Shown piece after piece: positions 46,951-54,905 of a stretch of 64,000 bases of DNA. The notes under the pieces were generated by a model. That model was not told where the DNA came from. It was given only the letters and a program-made list of their open reading frames with translations, and did not search any database. The stretch covers positions 248,001-312,000 of the forward strand of contig NZ_AYMP01000014.1 of the NCBI RefSeq assembly GCF_000633515.1. Direction: 5' to 3'. How positions within the stretch are numbered: position 1 is the first letter of the stretch; each line of letters opens with the position of its first letter. A program made the translations under genes and the position numbers. The stretch comes from Morganella morganii H1r. GTDB taxonomy: Bacteria; Pseudomonadota; Gammaproteobacteria; Enterobacterales; Enterobacteriaceae.

Positions 46951-48323
46951 CAGTCTGTTTTCCTTGTGTTATTCGTCACTATCTCCGGGTTGAACAGACC
47001 GGTTTTTTCGTGGCGCAACCGGCGGGCATACAACCGGAAGCCGAGATTGGCCGCCAGGCGGATAAAGCGGCTGCCCGGGCGGTGCAATACCCGGCGCAGA
47101 ATGGCCGGGAGACGGTATGTTTCCCGCCAGGCCTCGTGCAATAAGGATTGCAGGGTTTCCGGTGACATATTTTGCGGCTGAAAAACCACATGTTCATTGT
47201 CATACAGGCTGAGGTCTTGTGTGATTAAGCGGCCGTTTTCCGCCATCCGCTGCCACAGGCGTGTGCCCGGCAGCGGGGTGAGAACGGAAAAACGCACCAG
47301 ATCGAGCCCGAGAGAGGGGATCTGCTGTATCGTATCGCGGATGCTCTCCGGGGTGTCTTCATCAAACCCGAGCACAAAACAGCCGAGTGCGGCAATCCGG
47401 TTATCGCGCAGCCGCCTGATCTGACGGCGGTATTCGCTGACCTGGTTACAATTCTTGCCGGTGGCCGTCATGGTCTGCTGACTGAGGTTTTCCAGCCCGA
47501 TAAGCAGCCCTTCACAGCCGCTGTCACACAGGGCCCGGAAAACCTCGTCGTCATCGGTCACATTGAGTGTCGCCAGTCCCGACCAGCGGATTTTCAGCGG
47601 GATCAGTGCCCGGAACAGTTCCAGACTGTATTGCCGGTCAGCGTACAGATTAGGGTCGAGGAATATCCAGCGCTGTCTGCCGCTCTGTTTTATCTCGTCA
47701 ATCACCTCCGCCACCGGACGTGCAGTGCCTTTGCGTCCCCACTGATGCTGTACAGAGCAAAATTCACAGGCGAGCGGACAGCCCCGGTCAGCAATAATAG
47801 TGGCGATATTCATATAGGCGCGGGGCGGAAGCAGATCACGGCGCGGCACCGGCATCGGCAGAAAGCCGCGCTCAGGGCGGTGCTGATAACGCGGCTGCGG
47901 CTGCCCGTCAGCCATATCCTGCAGAAATTGCGGCCAGATGAATTCACCGGCACCTATTAGCACGGTATCAGCATGCTGCGCAGCTTCATCCGGCTGCAGG
48001 GTGACGTGCGCACCGCCCATTGCGGTTCTTGCACCGCGTTCGCGCCAGTAACGGCAAAGCGCATAGGCGCGGGGGGAAGAGGAGGCAGTGGCGGTAATGA
48101 CCACCAGATCAAAATCGCCGGCGGTGACCGGCGGGGAAACCCCTTCATCACAGAGGGTCAGTTCTGCATTCAGATGCGGGGGAACCAGGGCGGCAAGGGT
48201 GATAAGGGTCAGCGGGGCGTAACTGATCGCCACGGAAAACGCGCTTTTCCGGTAGCGGTAAGTCCTGTCAAACGGCAAAATCAATAATATTCTCACCGGT
48301 GCTTCCTGCTCCGCAGATGACAT
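46950..48323 (-). CDS. Cobalamin-binding-type radical SAM protein 5
   Basis: A 457-residue paralogue. The N-terminal Rossmann-like domain has LTLITLAALVPPHLNAELTL and MGGAHVTLQPDEAAQHADTV. The iron-sulfur motif is CPLACEFC (about residue 190), followed by FLDPNLYAD, GLLIGLENLS and LTPLPGTRLW. The first domain resembles copy 1 more than copies 2-4 (both have an ASSSPRAY/GNAPRAY segment). The start at 48323 fits the family; a longer frame to 48362 runs into the upstream hairpin. The desaturase gene follows. Confidence 0.87.
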   Translation of the reverse strand: MSSAEQEAPVRILLILPFDRTYRYRKSAFSVAISYAPLTLITLAALVPPHLNAELTLCDEGVSPPVTAGDFDLVVITATASSSPRAYALCRYWRERGARTAMGGAHVTLQPDEAAQHADTVLIGAGEFIWPQFLQDMADGQPQPRYQHRPERGFLPMPVPRRDLLPPRAYMNIATIIADRGCPLACEFCSVQHQWGRKGTARPVAEVIDEIKQSGRQRWIFLDPNLYADRQYSLELFRALIPLKIRWSGLATLNVTDDDEVFRALCDSGCEGLLIGLENLSQQTMTATGKNCNQVSEYRRQIRRLRDNRIAALGCFVLGFDEDTPESIRDTIQQIPSLGLDLVRFSVLTPLPGTRLWQRMAENGRLITQDLSLYDNEHVVFQPQNMSPETLQSLLHEAWRETYRLPAILRRVLHRPGSRFIRLAANLGFRLYARRLRHEKTGLFNPEIVTNNTRKTD

Positions 48324-48336
48324 AAGGACTTTTACA

Positions 48337-48365
48337 ATGACACAGTACGCCCGGGGACGCACTGT
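48337..48365 (-). repeat. Hairpin module, copy A
   Basis: CACAGT-ACGCCCGGGGACGC-ACTGTG with flanking bases, just upstream of radical SAM gene 5 and after methyltransferase 1. The same module with a perfect GGCACAGT/ACTGTGCC stem recurs at 49697 and 50992, after methyltransferases 2 and 3. Confidence 0.75.
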
Positions 48366-48378
48366 GCCGGATCAAAGA

Positions 48379-49416
48379 TCAGGCCGCAACCACTTCAAGT
48401 ACAGAGATATAGCATTCTGTCGGGATGAGGCGGTTTATTTTCAGTCCCGCTTCAGCCAGCAGAGCCCCAAACTCCGGTATTGTCCGTTCACCGCCGCCGG
48501 GCAGGATAGCCATACAGAGGATCCCCATACCGTAATGCGCCGCCGGATTGGTTTCCGGATGCACAACGGATTCGATGATCAGCAGTTTGCTGTCCGGTTT
48601 CATGGCGTTGCGGCAGTTTTTCAGTACGGCGAGGGCGTTGGTATCATCCTGGTTAAAAATAACTTTTTTCAGCAGATACATATCCGCCTGCGGCACGGAT
48701 TTAAAGAAATCACCGCCGTCGAGCGACCAGCGGGAATCGTCACCCAGCTGAGACAGGTATTTGTCCGACACCACATGCGGGCTGTCAAACAGGGTGGCGG
48801 TCAGTGTCGGGTCACTGCGCAAAATCCGCAGCAGCAGCGAGCCTTCCCCGCCGCCGATATCGGCAATATGGCACGATGACGGAAAGTCATAAGCGCGGGT
48901 GACAAAATAGTTTTCCATCTCCGACAGAGCGGACATCCCGGACGGAAAATTATAGCTGTCATCACGGTTGGGTTTGGTGGCCTGATATTCATAGAAGGTT
49001 TTACCGAACAGTTTTTTGAAGTTCAGTTCGCCGCGGACTGATTCATTAAGCTGACCAATGGTTGACCAGTAAGTATTGTCTGTCAGTGTCAGAACCGCAT
49101 CCCGCTGTGAGCAGGGGTGATCGCGGCGGAGAAACTCCGCATCAGGAGAAAGCCGGTAACCATCATCATCCGTACCGGTAAAAATACCGTTCAGTGCCAG
49201 CATCCGCAGAATGCGGCGCAGATTATCCGGATCTGAGCCGGTACGCTCTGCCAGTGTGGTGACAGAGAGCGGGCCGCCAGCCAGATGGTCGGCAATATTC
49301 AGTTCTGCCGCAACCCGCAAACAGCCGGGCAGTGCCAGCCCCAGGGTAGCGTTCAGGATACGGATGACGGATTGCTCTTCTGCCGGACTCATCAAATCAG
49401 GTTCAGTATAAGACAT
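48379..49416 (-). CDS. O-methyltransferase-like protein 1 (catalytic His lost)
   Basis: A 345-residue protein of the plant-COMT-like (Methyltransf_2) family with an N-terminal winged-helix dimerisation domain (about 15-100) and a SAM-binding domain. The SAM motif is IADIGGGEGSLLLRIL (about residue 185). In active enzymes the catalytic histidine lies in LHDW; here the equivalent reads LKKVIFNQDD, so the histidine is gone. It may bind SAM without methyl transfer, or do other chemistry as in O-MT-like decarboxylases. The start at 49416 has AGGAG; an upstream ATG is unsupported. Confidence 0.85.
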   Translation of the reverse strand: MSYTEPDLMSPAEEQSVIRILNATLGLALPGCLRVAAELNIADHLAGGPLSVTTLAERTGSDPDNLRRILRMLALNGIFTGTDDDGYRLSPDAEFLRRDHPCSQRDAVLTLTDNTYWSTIGQLNESVRGELNFKKLFGKTFYEYQATKPNRDDSYNFPSGMSALSEMENYFVTRAYDFPSSCHIADIGGGEGSLLLRILRSDPTLTATLFDSPHVVSDKYLSQLGDDSRWSLDGGDFFKSVPQADMYLLKKVIFNQDDTNALAVLKNCRNAMKPDSKLLIIESVVHPETNPAAHYGMGILCMAILPGGGERTIPEFGALLAEAGLKINRLIPTECYISVLEVVAA

Positions 49417-49604
49417 AGCGGTAACTCCTTTCAGACATGAAATAACAGGGCTGGTCAGAGTGCCTGCTGCGGTATATGGCACTCTGTATGTTTAATAAAA
49501 TTAAACAATACAGGGAGGGTAGCCCGGTATCAGAAAATTACCGCATAGAAATCTGAAGTATTATTAATTAATGATAAGTGAGTCAAGTATTCAGCGGTGA
49601 ATAA

Positions 49605-49681
49605 GCCTGTTTCAGCTGATCTTCAGGCCGCGCATTATACATAACCAGGCGCAGGCGGAAACACCAATCAGCAGCTGACAT
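49605..49681 (-). repeat. Duplication scar 1 (MFS tail fused to radical SAM start)
   Basis: On the minus strand this reads ATGTCA, the first two codons of radical SAM gene 5, then a stretch homologous to the 3' end of the MFS gene (52190-52255; both share ACCAATCAGCAG). It is the junction left by tandem duplication of an MFS-tail-plus-methyltransferase unit. Confidence 0.8.
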
Positions 49682-49694
49682 AAGGACTTTTACA

Positions 49695-49725
49695 ATGGCA
49701 CAGTACGCCCGGGGACGCACTGTGC
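49695..49725 (-). repeat. Hairpin module, copy B
   Basis: GGCACAGT/ACTGTGCC perfect 8-bp stem around ACGCCCGGGGACGC, just after methyltransferase 2. It matches copy A at 48337 with two base changes. Confidence 0.75.
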
Positions 49726-49736
49726 CGGCTCAAAGA

Positions 49737-50744
49737 TCAGGCCGCAACGACTTCCAGGATGGAAACATAGCAACCTGTCGGGATCAGTTTATTTATTTTC
49801 AGTCCGGCTTTTGCCAGCAATGTTTCAAATTCAGGAATGGTTCGTTCACCTGCTTCAGGGAAAGCAGTCAGGCAGAGGATATCCATCGCATAACGGGAAT
49901 CTGTTTTATCAACCGGGTAGATAACCGGTTCAATAATAAGAAGCTTACTGTCTTCGCGCATAGATTCACGGCAGTTTTTCAGTATGACAAGTGCACGTTC
50001 ATCCCGCCAGTCCTGCATGATGTTTTTCAGTATATAAATATCAGCTTCCGGCAGTGTGCCGAACAGGTCACCAGAGACTGCCTGCCAGCGTGAATTATCA
50101 TTCAGGTCACCCAAACGGCTCTGCTGCAGTACATGTTCCCGATCAAGCAGGATACCGTGAAGTGACGGGTTTGCCCGCAGGATACGCAGCAGTAATCCGC
50201 CCAGTCCGCCGGCGATATCTATCACACGGCTGTTTTCCGGGAACTTATAGGTATTCACAACAAAATGGTTTTCAATTTCAGACAATGCGGACATTCCGGA
50301 CGGGAAGTTGTAATCGCTTCGTGTATTTTTTTCCCAGTACTCATAGAAGGATTCACCATAATAACTCTCAAAAGGCGGATTGCCCTGAATGGCATCTGTA
50401 ACCTGACCAACCGGTTTCCATAATGTTTCATCCGTCAGCATAAGAATAGTGTGGCGTTGGGAGTAAGGATGATCTGATTTGAGAAATTCTGCTTCAGAAT
50501 TTATGGCGTAATTATGATCATCAACAGCACTGAAAATACCATTCGCAACCAGCATCCGTAATACTTTATGCAGTAATGCAGAATGTGTTTTTGTCTGTTC
50601 AGACAACCAATCAACAGAACGGGGCCCTTCTGCAATAAGGTCAGCAAGATACAGTTGCGCGGCGGTACGCAAACATCCGGGCAGAGTAAAACTCATTGCG
50701 AGATCCATTATACGCAGTGCTGTTGTCTCTTCATCATGCGTCAT
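49737..50744 (-). CDS. O-methyltransferase-like protein 2 (catalytic His lost)
   Basis: A 335-residue paralogue, very close to copy 3 over most of its length and more distant from copy 1. SAM motif VIDIAGGLGGLLLRIL (about residue 175). The catalytic block is LKNIMQDWRDE: glutamine stands where LHDW has histidine. The start is MTHDEETTALRIMD with a weak ribosome binding site. Substrate and activity are unknown; loss of the base suggests altered or no methyl transfer. Confidence 0.85.
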   Translation of the reverse strand: MTHDEETTALRIMDLAMSFTLPGCLRTAAQLYLADLIAEGPRSVDWLSEQTKTHSALLHKVLRMLVANGIFSAVDDHNYAINSEAEFLKSDHPYSQRHTILMLTDETLWKPVGQVTDAIQGNPPFESYYGESFYEYWEKNTRSDYNFPSGMSALSEIENHFVVNTYKFPENSRVIDIAGGLGGLLLRILRANPSLHGILLDREHVLQQSRLGDLNDNSRWQAVSGDLFGTLPEADIYILKNIMQDWRDERALVILKNCRESMREDSKLLIIEPVIYPVDKTDSRYAMDILCLTAFPEAGERTIPEFETLLAKAGLKINKLIPTGCYVSILEVVAA

Positions 50745-50894
50745 TGATACATCTTTTTGACATAAAAAAACCTCATTAATTAAATTAAATTAAATTAAAT
50801 AATAAGGTAAAGGATAGCGTAGTGGCAGAAAATTACCGCATAGAAATCTGAAGTATTATTAATTAATGATAAGTGAGTCAAGTATTCAGCGGTG

Positions 50895-50976
50895 AATAAG
50901 CCTGTTTCGGCTGATCTTCAGGCCGCGCATCATACATAACCAGGCGCAGGCGGAAACACCAATCAGCAGCTGACAT
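50895..50976 (-). repeat. Duplication scar 2 (MFS tail fused to radical SAM start)
   Basis: Nearly identical to scar 1: the radical SAM 5 start followed by an MFS 3'-end remnant and the same 80-100 bp of AT-rich leader sequence with AATTAATGATAAGTGAG. It lies between methyltransferases 3 and 2. Confidence 0.8.
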
Positions 50977-50989
50977 AAGGACTTTTACA

Positions 50990-51020
50990 ATGGCACAGTA
51001 CGCCCGGGGACGCACTGTGC
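50990..51020 (-). repeat. Hairpin module, copy C
   Basis: Same GGCACAGT/ACTGTGCC hairpin as copy B, after methyltransferase 3. Confidence 0.75.
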
Positions 51021-51031
51021 CGGCTCAAAGA

Positions 51032-52057
51032 TCAGGCCGCAACGGCTTCCAGGATGGAAACATAGCAACCTGTCGGGATCAGTTTATTTATTTTCAGTCC
51101 GGCTTTTGCCAGCAATGTTTCAAATTCAGGGATGGTTCGTTCACCTGCTTCAGGGAAAGCAGTCAGGCAGATAATATCCATCGCATAACGGGAGTCCGGT
51201 TTATCAGCCGGATAGATAATTGACTCAATGATAAGAAGTTTACTGTCATTCCGCATAGACTTCCGGCAGTTTTTCAGTATGTCGAGCGCGCATTCATCCC
51301 GCCAGTTATGGAGAATATGTTTCAGAATATAAATATCTGCTTCCGGTATGTTACCGAACAGATCACCGGCAACTGTCTGCCAGCGGCGGTCATCATTCAG
51401 TTCCGGTAATCGGTTTTGCGGCAGAATATGTTCATGATCAAACAGGATACCGTGAAGCGAAGAGTTTGCCCGTAAAATACGCAGCAGCAACCCGCCGAGC
51501 CCTCCGGCTATATCGATTACCCGGCTGTTTTCAGGAAACTCGTAGGTCGCCATAACAAAATGGTTTTCCACTTCAGATAACGCCGACATGCCGGACGGGA
51601 AGTTGTAATCGCTTCGTGTATTTTTTTCCCAGTACTCATAGAATGATTCACCATAATAACTCTCAAAAGGCGGATTGCCCTGAATGGCATCTGTAACCTG
51701 ACCAACCGGTTTCCATAATGTTTCATCCGTCAGCATAAGGATAGTGTGGCGTTGGGAGTAAGGATGATCTGATTTGAGAAATTCTGCTTCAGCATTTATG
51801 GCATAATTATGATCATCAACAGCACTGAAAATACCATTAGCAACCAGCATCCGTAATACTTTATGCAGTAATGCAGAATGTGTTTTTGTCTGTTCAGACA
51901 GCCAATCAACAGAACGGGGACCTTCTGCAAGAAGGTCAGCAAGATGCAGTTGCGCGGCAGTACGCAAACATCCGGGCAGAGTAAAACTCATTGCGAGATC
52001 CATTATACGGAGTACTGTTGTTTCTTCCTCAGACGTTATTGGTGTATTTTCTGACAT
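51032..52057 (-). CDS. O-methyltransferase 3 (catalytic His present)
   Basis: A 341-residue paralogue. SAM motif VIDIAGGLGGLLLRIL (about residue 181). The catalytic block is LKHILHNWRDE, keeping the histidine of the LHDW motif, so this is the copy most likely to be a working SAM-dependent O-methyltransferase. The start at 52057 has a GGGGGG site. It lies directly after the MFS gene on the same strand and is the copy in the presumed ancestral position. Confidence 0.87.
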   Translation of the reverse strand: MSENTPITSEEETTVLRIMDLAMSFTLPGCLRTAAQLHLADLLAEGPRSVDWLSEQTKTHSALLHKVLRMLVANGIFSAVDDHNYAINAEAEFLKSDHPYSQRHTILMLTDETLWKPVGQVTDAIQGNPPFESYYGESFYEYWEKNTRSDYNFPSGMSALSEVENHFVMATYEFPENSRVIDIAGGLGGLLLRILRANSSLHGILFDHEHILPQNRLPELNDDRRWQTVAGDLFGNIPEADIYILKHILHNWRDECALDILKNCRKSMRNDSKLLIIESIIYPADKPDSRYAMDIICLTAFPEAGERTIPEFETLLAKAGLKINKLIPTGCYVSILEAVAA

Positions 52058-52169
52058 ATAATCCCCCCATGGTTAGTTAAATAAAATTAAACACTGAGAG
52101 GGAGGATAAAGGAGTTGCAGAAAATCACCGTATCAAAGTTGGAAACATTATTAACTAATAATATTTGAA

Positions 52170-53348
52170 TCAATTAATTAATTTATTCCTGCTTATCCGC
52201 AGACCGTGCATCATACATAACCAGGCACAGGCGGAAACACCAATCAGCAGCAGCCACAGGGTATTTGGCGGAAAATAGGTCAGCACACCGCCGGTCATCA
52301 TCGGGTTAAAGGCACCGCCGAGCCAGCCGAGGGATTGGGCGGAAAAGTAGCTGGATTTCATGCCGTCCGGCGCAATGTTGTCGATCAGCATATATTCACC
52401 CGGTGCATAAATGAGTTCACCGAGAGTAAAGACAAATGCGGCAATTCCCCAGAACACAAGATTACTGCCTGACATCATAAATCCGGCCAGTCCGGCCATA
52501 AAAAAGAGTGTGCCGAGTGTCATCAGCTTTTGCAGATTGTCTGTGCTGATCCGGCGGCCGACCATATATTGCAGTGAAACCACTACGGCGGCATTGACCG
52601 GCAGCACCACACCAATTACTTTTTCTGCCAGCGTGGTATCTGCCACCGTCAGGACATACTGGGAAATACAGGCGGAAAATGAACCGAACACCAGTGATCC
52701 GAGAAAGGCGGATAATGTAAACCAGAGCAGAGCTTTATCATGCAGCATGACAGAAGGCTGCCAGGCGGTACTGTTGCTGCCGGAAGCGGAAGGCGGCACG
52801 CTGCGGACAAAACGCTGAATAAAGAATATCGGGAATGAGGCAGTACAGGCCGCCAGCCAGAACGGCAGATCCGCACTGTACATCAGCAGCCCGGTACCGA
52901 TCGGCGGCCCGACGGTCCAGCCCATATTGACGAAGGTGTAGTTCAGGGAAAAGACTTTGGTTTTGCGCGCCGGTGGCAGCGTATCAGCAAAATAGGCTTT
53001 CAGTACCGTGGCAAAAACCGAGTAGGCGCAGTTAATCAGTGAAAAGAAGACAACAACCAGCGCGATATTGTGAGTCAGCGGAATGGCAATGAATCCGGCG
53101 ATATAAACCACAATTGCTATCAGCATATAGCGCTTTTTATCAAATTTATCAGCAATAATACCGAAACCGAGACTGAACAGCACACCGGTTGTCAGCGCGA
53201 CGGTCAGTGCCACTCCGACCTGATCCACCGCCATATCATACTGACGGCTGAGGTAAATCGCCATAAACGGGATGGTGGCACCCCGCCCGATAGTAATTAA
53301 GAATGAGGAAGCGAGCAGAGCAATAGTGGAACGGGTGGCGGCTTGCAT
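52170..53348 (-). CDS. Major facilitator superfamily exporter
   Basis: A 392-residue inner-membrane transporter with about twelve helices and the MFS loop 2-3 motif as GFGIIADKFDKKRYM (about residues 60-75). The N-terminus IGRGATIPFMAIYLSRQYDM resembles the DHA1 drug:proton antiporter group (MdtH-like). First gene of the minus-strand operon, probably exporting the cluster's product. Fragments of its 3' end recur twice downstream as duplication scars. Confidence 0.87.
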   Translation of the reverse strand: MQAATRSTIALLASSFLITIGRGATIPFMAIYLSRQYDMAVDQVGVALTVALTTGVLFSLGFGIIADKFDKKRYMLIAIVVYIAGFIAIPLTHNIALVVVFFSLINCAYSVFATVLKAYFADTLPPARKTKVFSLNYTFVNMGWTVGPPIGTGLLMYSADLPFWLAACTASFPIFFIQRFVRSVPPSASGSNSTAWQPSVMLHDKALLWFTLSAFLGSLVFGSFSACISQYVLTVADTTLAEKVIGVVLPVNAAVVVSLQYMVGRRISTDNLQKLMTLGTLFFMAGLAGFMMSGSNLVFWGIAAFVFTLGELIYAPGEYMLIDNIAPDGMKSSYFSAQSLGWLGGAFNPMMTGGVLTYFPPNTLWLLLIGVSACAWLCMMHGLRISRNKLIN

Positions 53349-53777
53349 GGTGACATTCCCGGTATTTTTATTTTAATATTCACGTAATCAATATCATGCA
53401 AACCAGGCGCTGTACAGCGCCTTCCGATCACGGCAGCACGACGTGAGCATCAGTGTCCATCAGTCATGCAGGCAGGAATACGCCGCTGACAATAATCGAT
53501 GATGAGGCCGGGACCGGCTGTTTTCTCCACCCGGCTGAAACCTTGTCGCAGGGAATTAAACAACGTAAAGGATTAATCCTAATTAATAATACGACTGTTT
53601 GTTGTCAGCTATTATTTGGTATCTGTAACAGCAGTGTTTTTATATTGTCAGACAACATAGTCAGAATTGTCATTGGTAGCCGACAAATGTTATCACTGTA
53701 TTTATTTAAAACAAAAATAAAAAGCCGGTTTTTATAGCATTAATATCAGGCATTGTTATTTTTATAAGGGTATGTCA
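53349..53777. other. Non-coding gap before the 53778 gene
   Basis: A 430-bp AT-rich gap containing the divergent promoters of the MFS gene and the next gene. No inverted repeat or recognisable operator stands out, and the one open frame in it has no ribosome binding site or family resemblance. Confidence 0.5.
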
Positions 53778-54434
53778 ATGAATAATTTTGATGAAATATC
53801 CGGGCAATACTGCAGCTTTAAGTCCCCTCTCAATGAGGGCGAATTTTTTGCCATACAGGCCGGATTCGTCATGCCGGAAGGTGTGAAGCCAGTGATTGAT
53901 GGCTCTGCCGGATTGTGCATCGGTTACCTGTATGGTATGGGTGATATCTATCATATATATGATATTAATGGGTATTCTCAGGGGGTATGCACACTTGCGC
54001 CGGAATCAGCATTATCTGAACCACTGGATTTACTGCTGGTCAGCGGTATAGTGGCGGAACCGGACGGACGAATATCGCTGCTGATGCGTTATGGTTCAAC
54101 CCGGTCTGTCAGCAGCGGCAGCACATTACGGGATATGCCGGTTATTCAGGCACTGAAAAGCAGCATTATTCAGCACAATACAAAAAAAATCAGATATTCG
54201 CCACTGGCGGTCCGTGCTATGGCAGAGCGTAATCGTTATGTGCCGGCTTATATTCTGGACAGGGCAGTTAAGAAGGGCCGGCGGGTTAAATTAACCCCGG
54301 CGGTCTGCGGAGGCGATTTATTAACCTGTTTGCTGAAAATAAAAAAATACAGTCATAACGGGCAGTGTCAGGATATAACGCTGAGTGTTATTTTTGATGG
54401 CGACAGGACAATAATAAAAGAATTTAACTATTAA
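53778..54434 (+). CDS. Protein of unknown function
   Basis: A 218-residue soluble protein beginning MNNFDEISGQYCSF. It is built mainly of beta-like segments (EFFAIQAGFVMPEGVKPVID, LCIGYLYGMGDIYHIYDING) with a basic C-terminal region (KKGRRVKLTPAV). No signal peptide and no recognised family. It stands alone, divergent from the MFS gene. A terminator hairpin follows it. Start at 53778. Confidence 0.6.
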   Translation: MNNFDEISGQYCSFKSPLNEGEFFAIQAGFVMPEGVKPVIDGSAGLCIGYLYGMGDIYHIYDINGYSQGVCTLAPESALSEPLDLLLVSGIVAEPDGRISLLMRYGSTRSVSSGSTLRDMPVIQALKSSIIQHNTKKIRYSPLAVRAMAERNRYVPAYILDRAVKKGRRVKLTPAVCGGDLLTCLLKIKKYSHNGQCQDITLSVIFDGDRTIIKEFNY

Positions 54435-54454
54435 TTTTAACGTAAGTTATCTGC

Positions 54455-54477
54455 GGTGATGCAAATAAAACATCACC
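54455..54477 (+). terminator. Terminator after the 53778 gene
   Basis: GGTGATG/CATCACC stem with a 9-nt loop and a TTATTTTTT tail; also lies after convergent rcnR. Confidence 0.7.
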
Positions 54478-54491
54478 CTTATTTTTTCAGA

Positions 54492-54764
54492 TTATTTAAT
54501 ATAGGAATCCAGTACCTTCAGGACAATATCCAGATCACCCTGACGTTTTTCCTCATCTTCCTCATGAACCACATGTTCAATCAGATGGCCTTTAATCACT
54601 TCCCGCATCAGTCCGTTTACCGCCCCCCGGATAGCGGCAATTTGTTGCAGCACAGCGGAGCACTCATGCGGTTCATCAAGCATTTTTTTCAGTGAGTTGA
54701 CCTGCCCCTGAATTTTACTGGCGCGGTTCTGAAGTTTCTGTCTGTCCCTGATGGTATGTGACAT
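54492..54764 (-). CDS. rcnR: Ni/Co-responsive repressor RcnR
   Basis: A 90-residue repressor of the CsoR/RcnR family. It starts [20 protein letters not shown] and has the metal-site residues Cys35 ([15 protein letters not shown]), His and the N-terminal His3 typical of RcnR. It represses rcnA until nickel or cobalt binds. Divergent from rcnA, with its operator in between. The longer frame (to 54815) has no ribosome site. Confidence 0.92.
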   Translation of the reverse strand: MSHTIRDRQKLQNRASKIQGQVNSLKKMLDEPHECSAVLQQIAAIRGAVNGLMREVIKGHLIEHVVHEEDEEKRQGDLDIVLKVLDSYIK

Positions 54765-54844
54765 GGCAACCCCGTGAAATAAGGTGAAAAGAAAGTGACG
54801 GCAAAATAGTAGCATCTTCGTGATACAAAGAGGTAGTGTAATTA

Positions 54845-54859
54845 TACTGGGGGGGAGTA
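54845..54859. promoter_or_regulatory. RcnR operator
   Basis: TACTGGGGGGGAGTA, that is TACT-G7-AGTA, matching the known RcnR site form TACT-G6-N-AGTA. It lies between rcnR and rcnA, where the repressor would block both. Confidence 0.9.
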
Positions 54860-54905
54860 TACTGATGTCATTCTTTCTTCATTCTGAAAACAGGATCCGC
54901 ACACC

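Noticed and set aside
35951-53348. Reading the cluster as a ladderane or hopanoid pathway because of the radical SAM type
   Set aside because: No acyl carrier protein, ketosynthase, phytoene desaturase or squalene-hopene cyclase is present.
53453-53737. A 94-residue frame between the MFS gene and the 53778 gene
   Set aside because: No ribosome binding site and no domain; it runs through what must be promoter DNA for two divergent genes.
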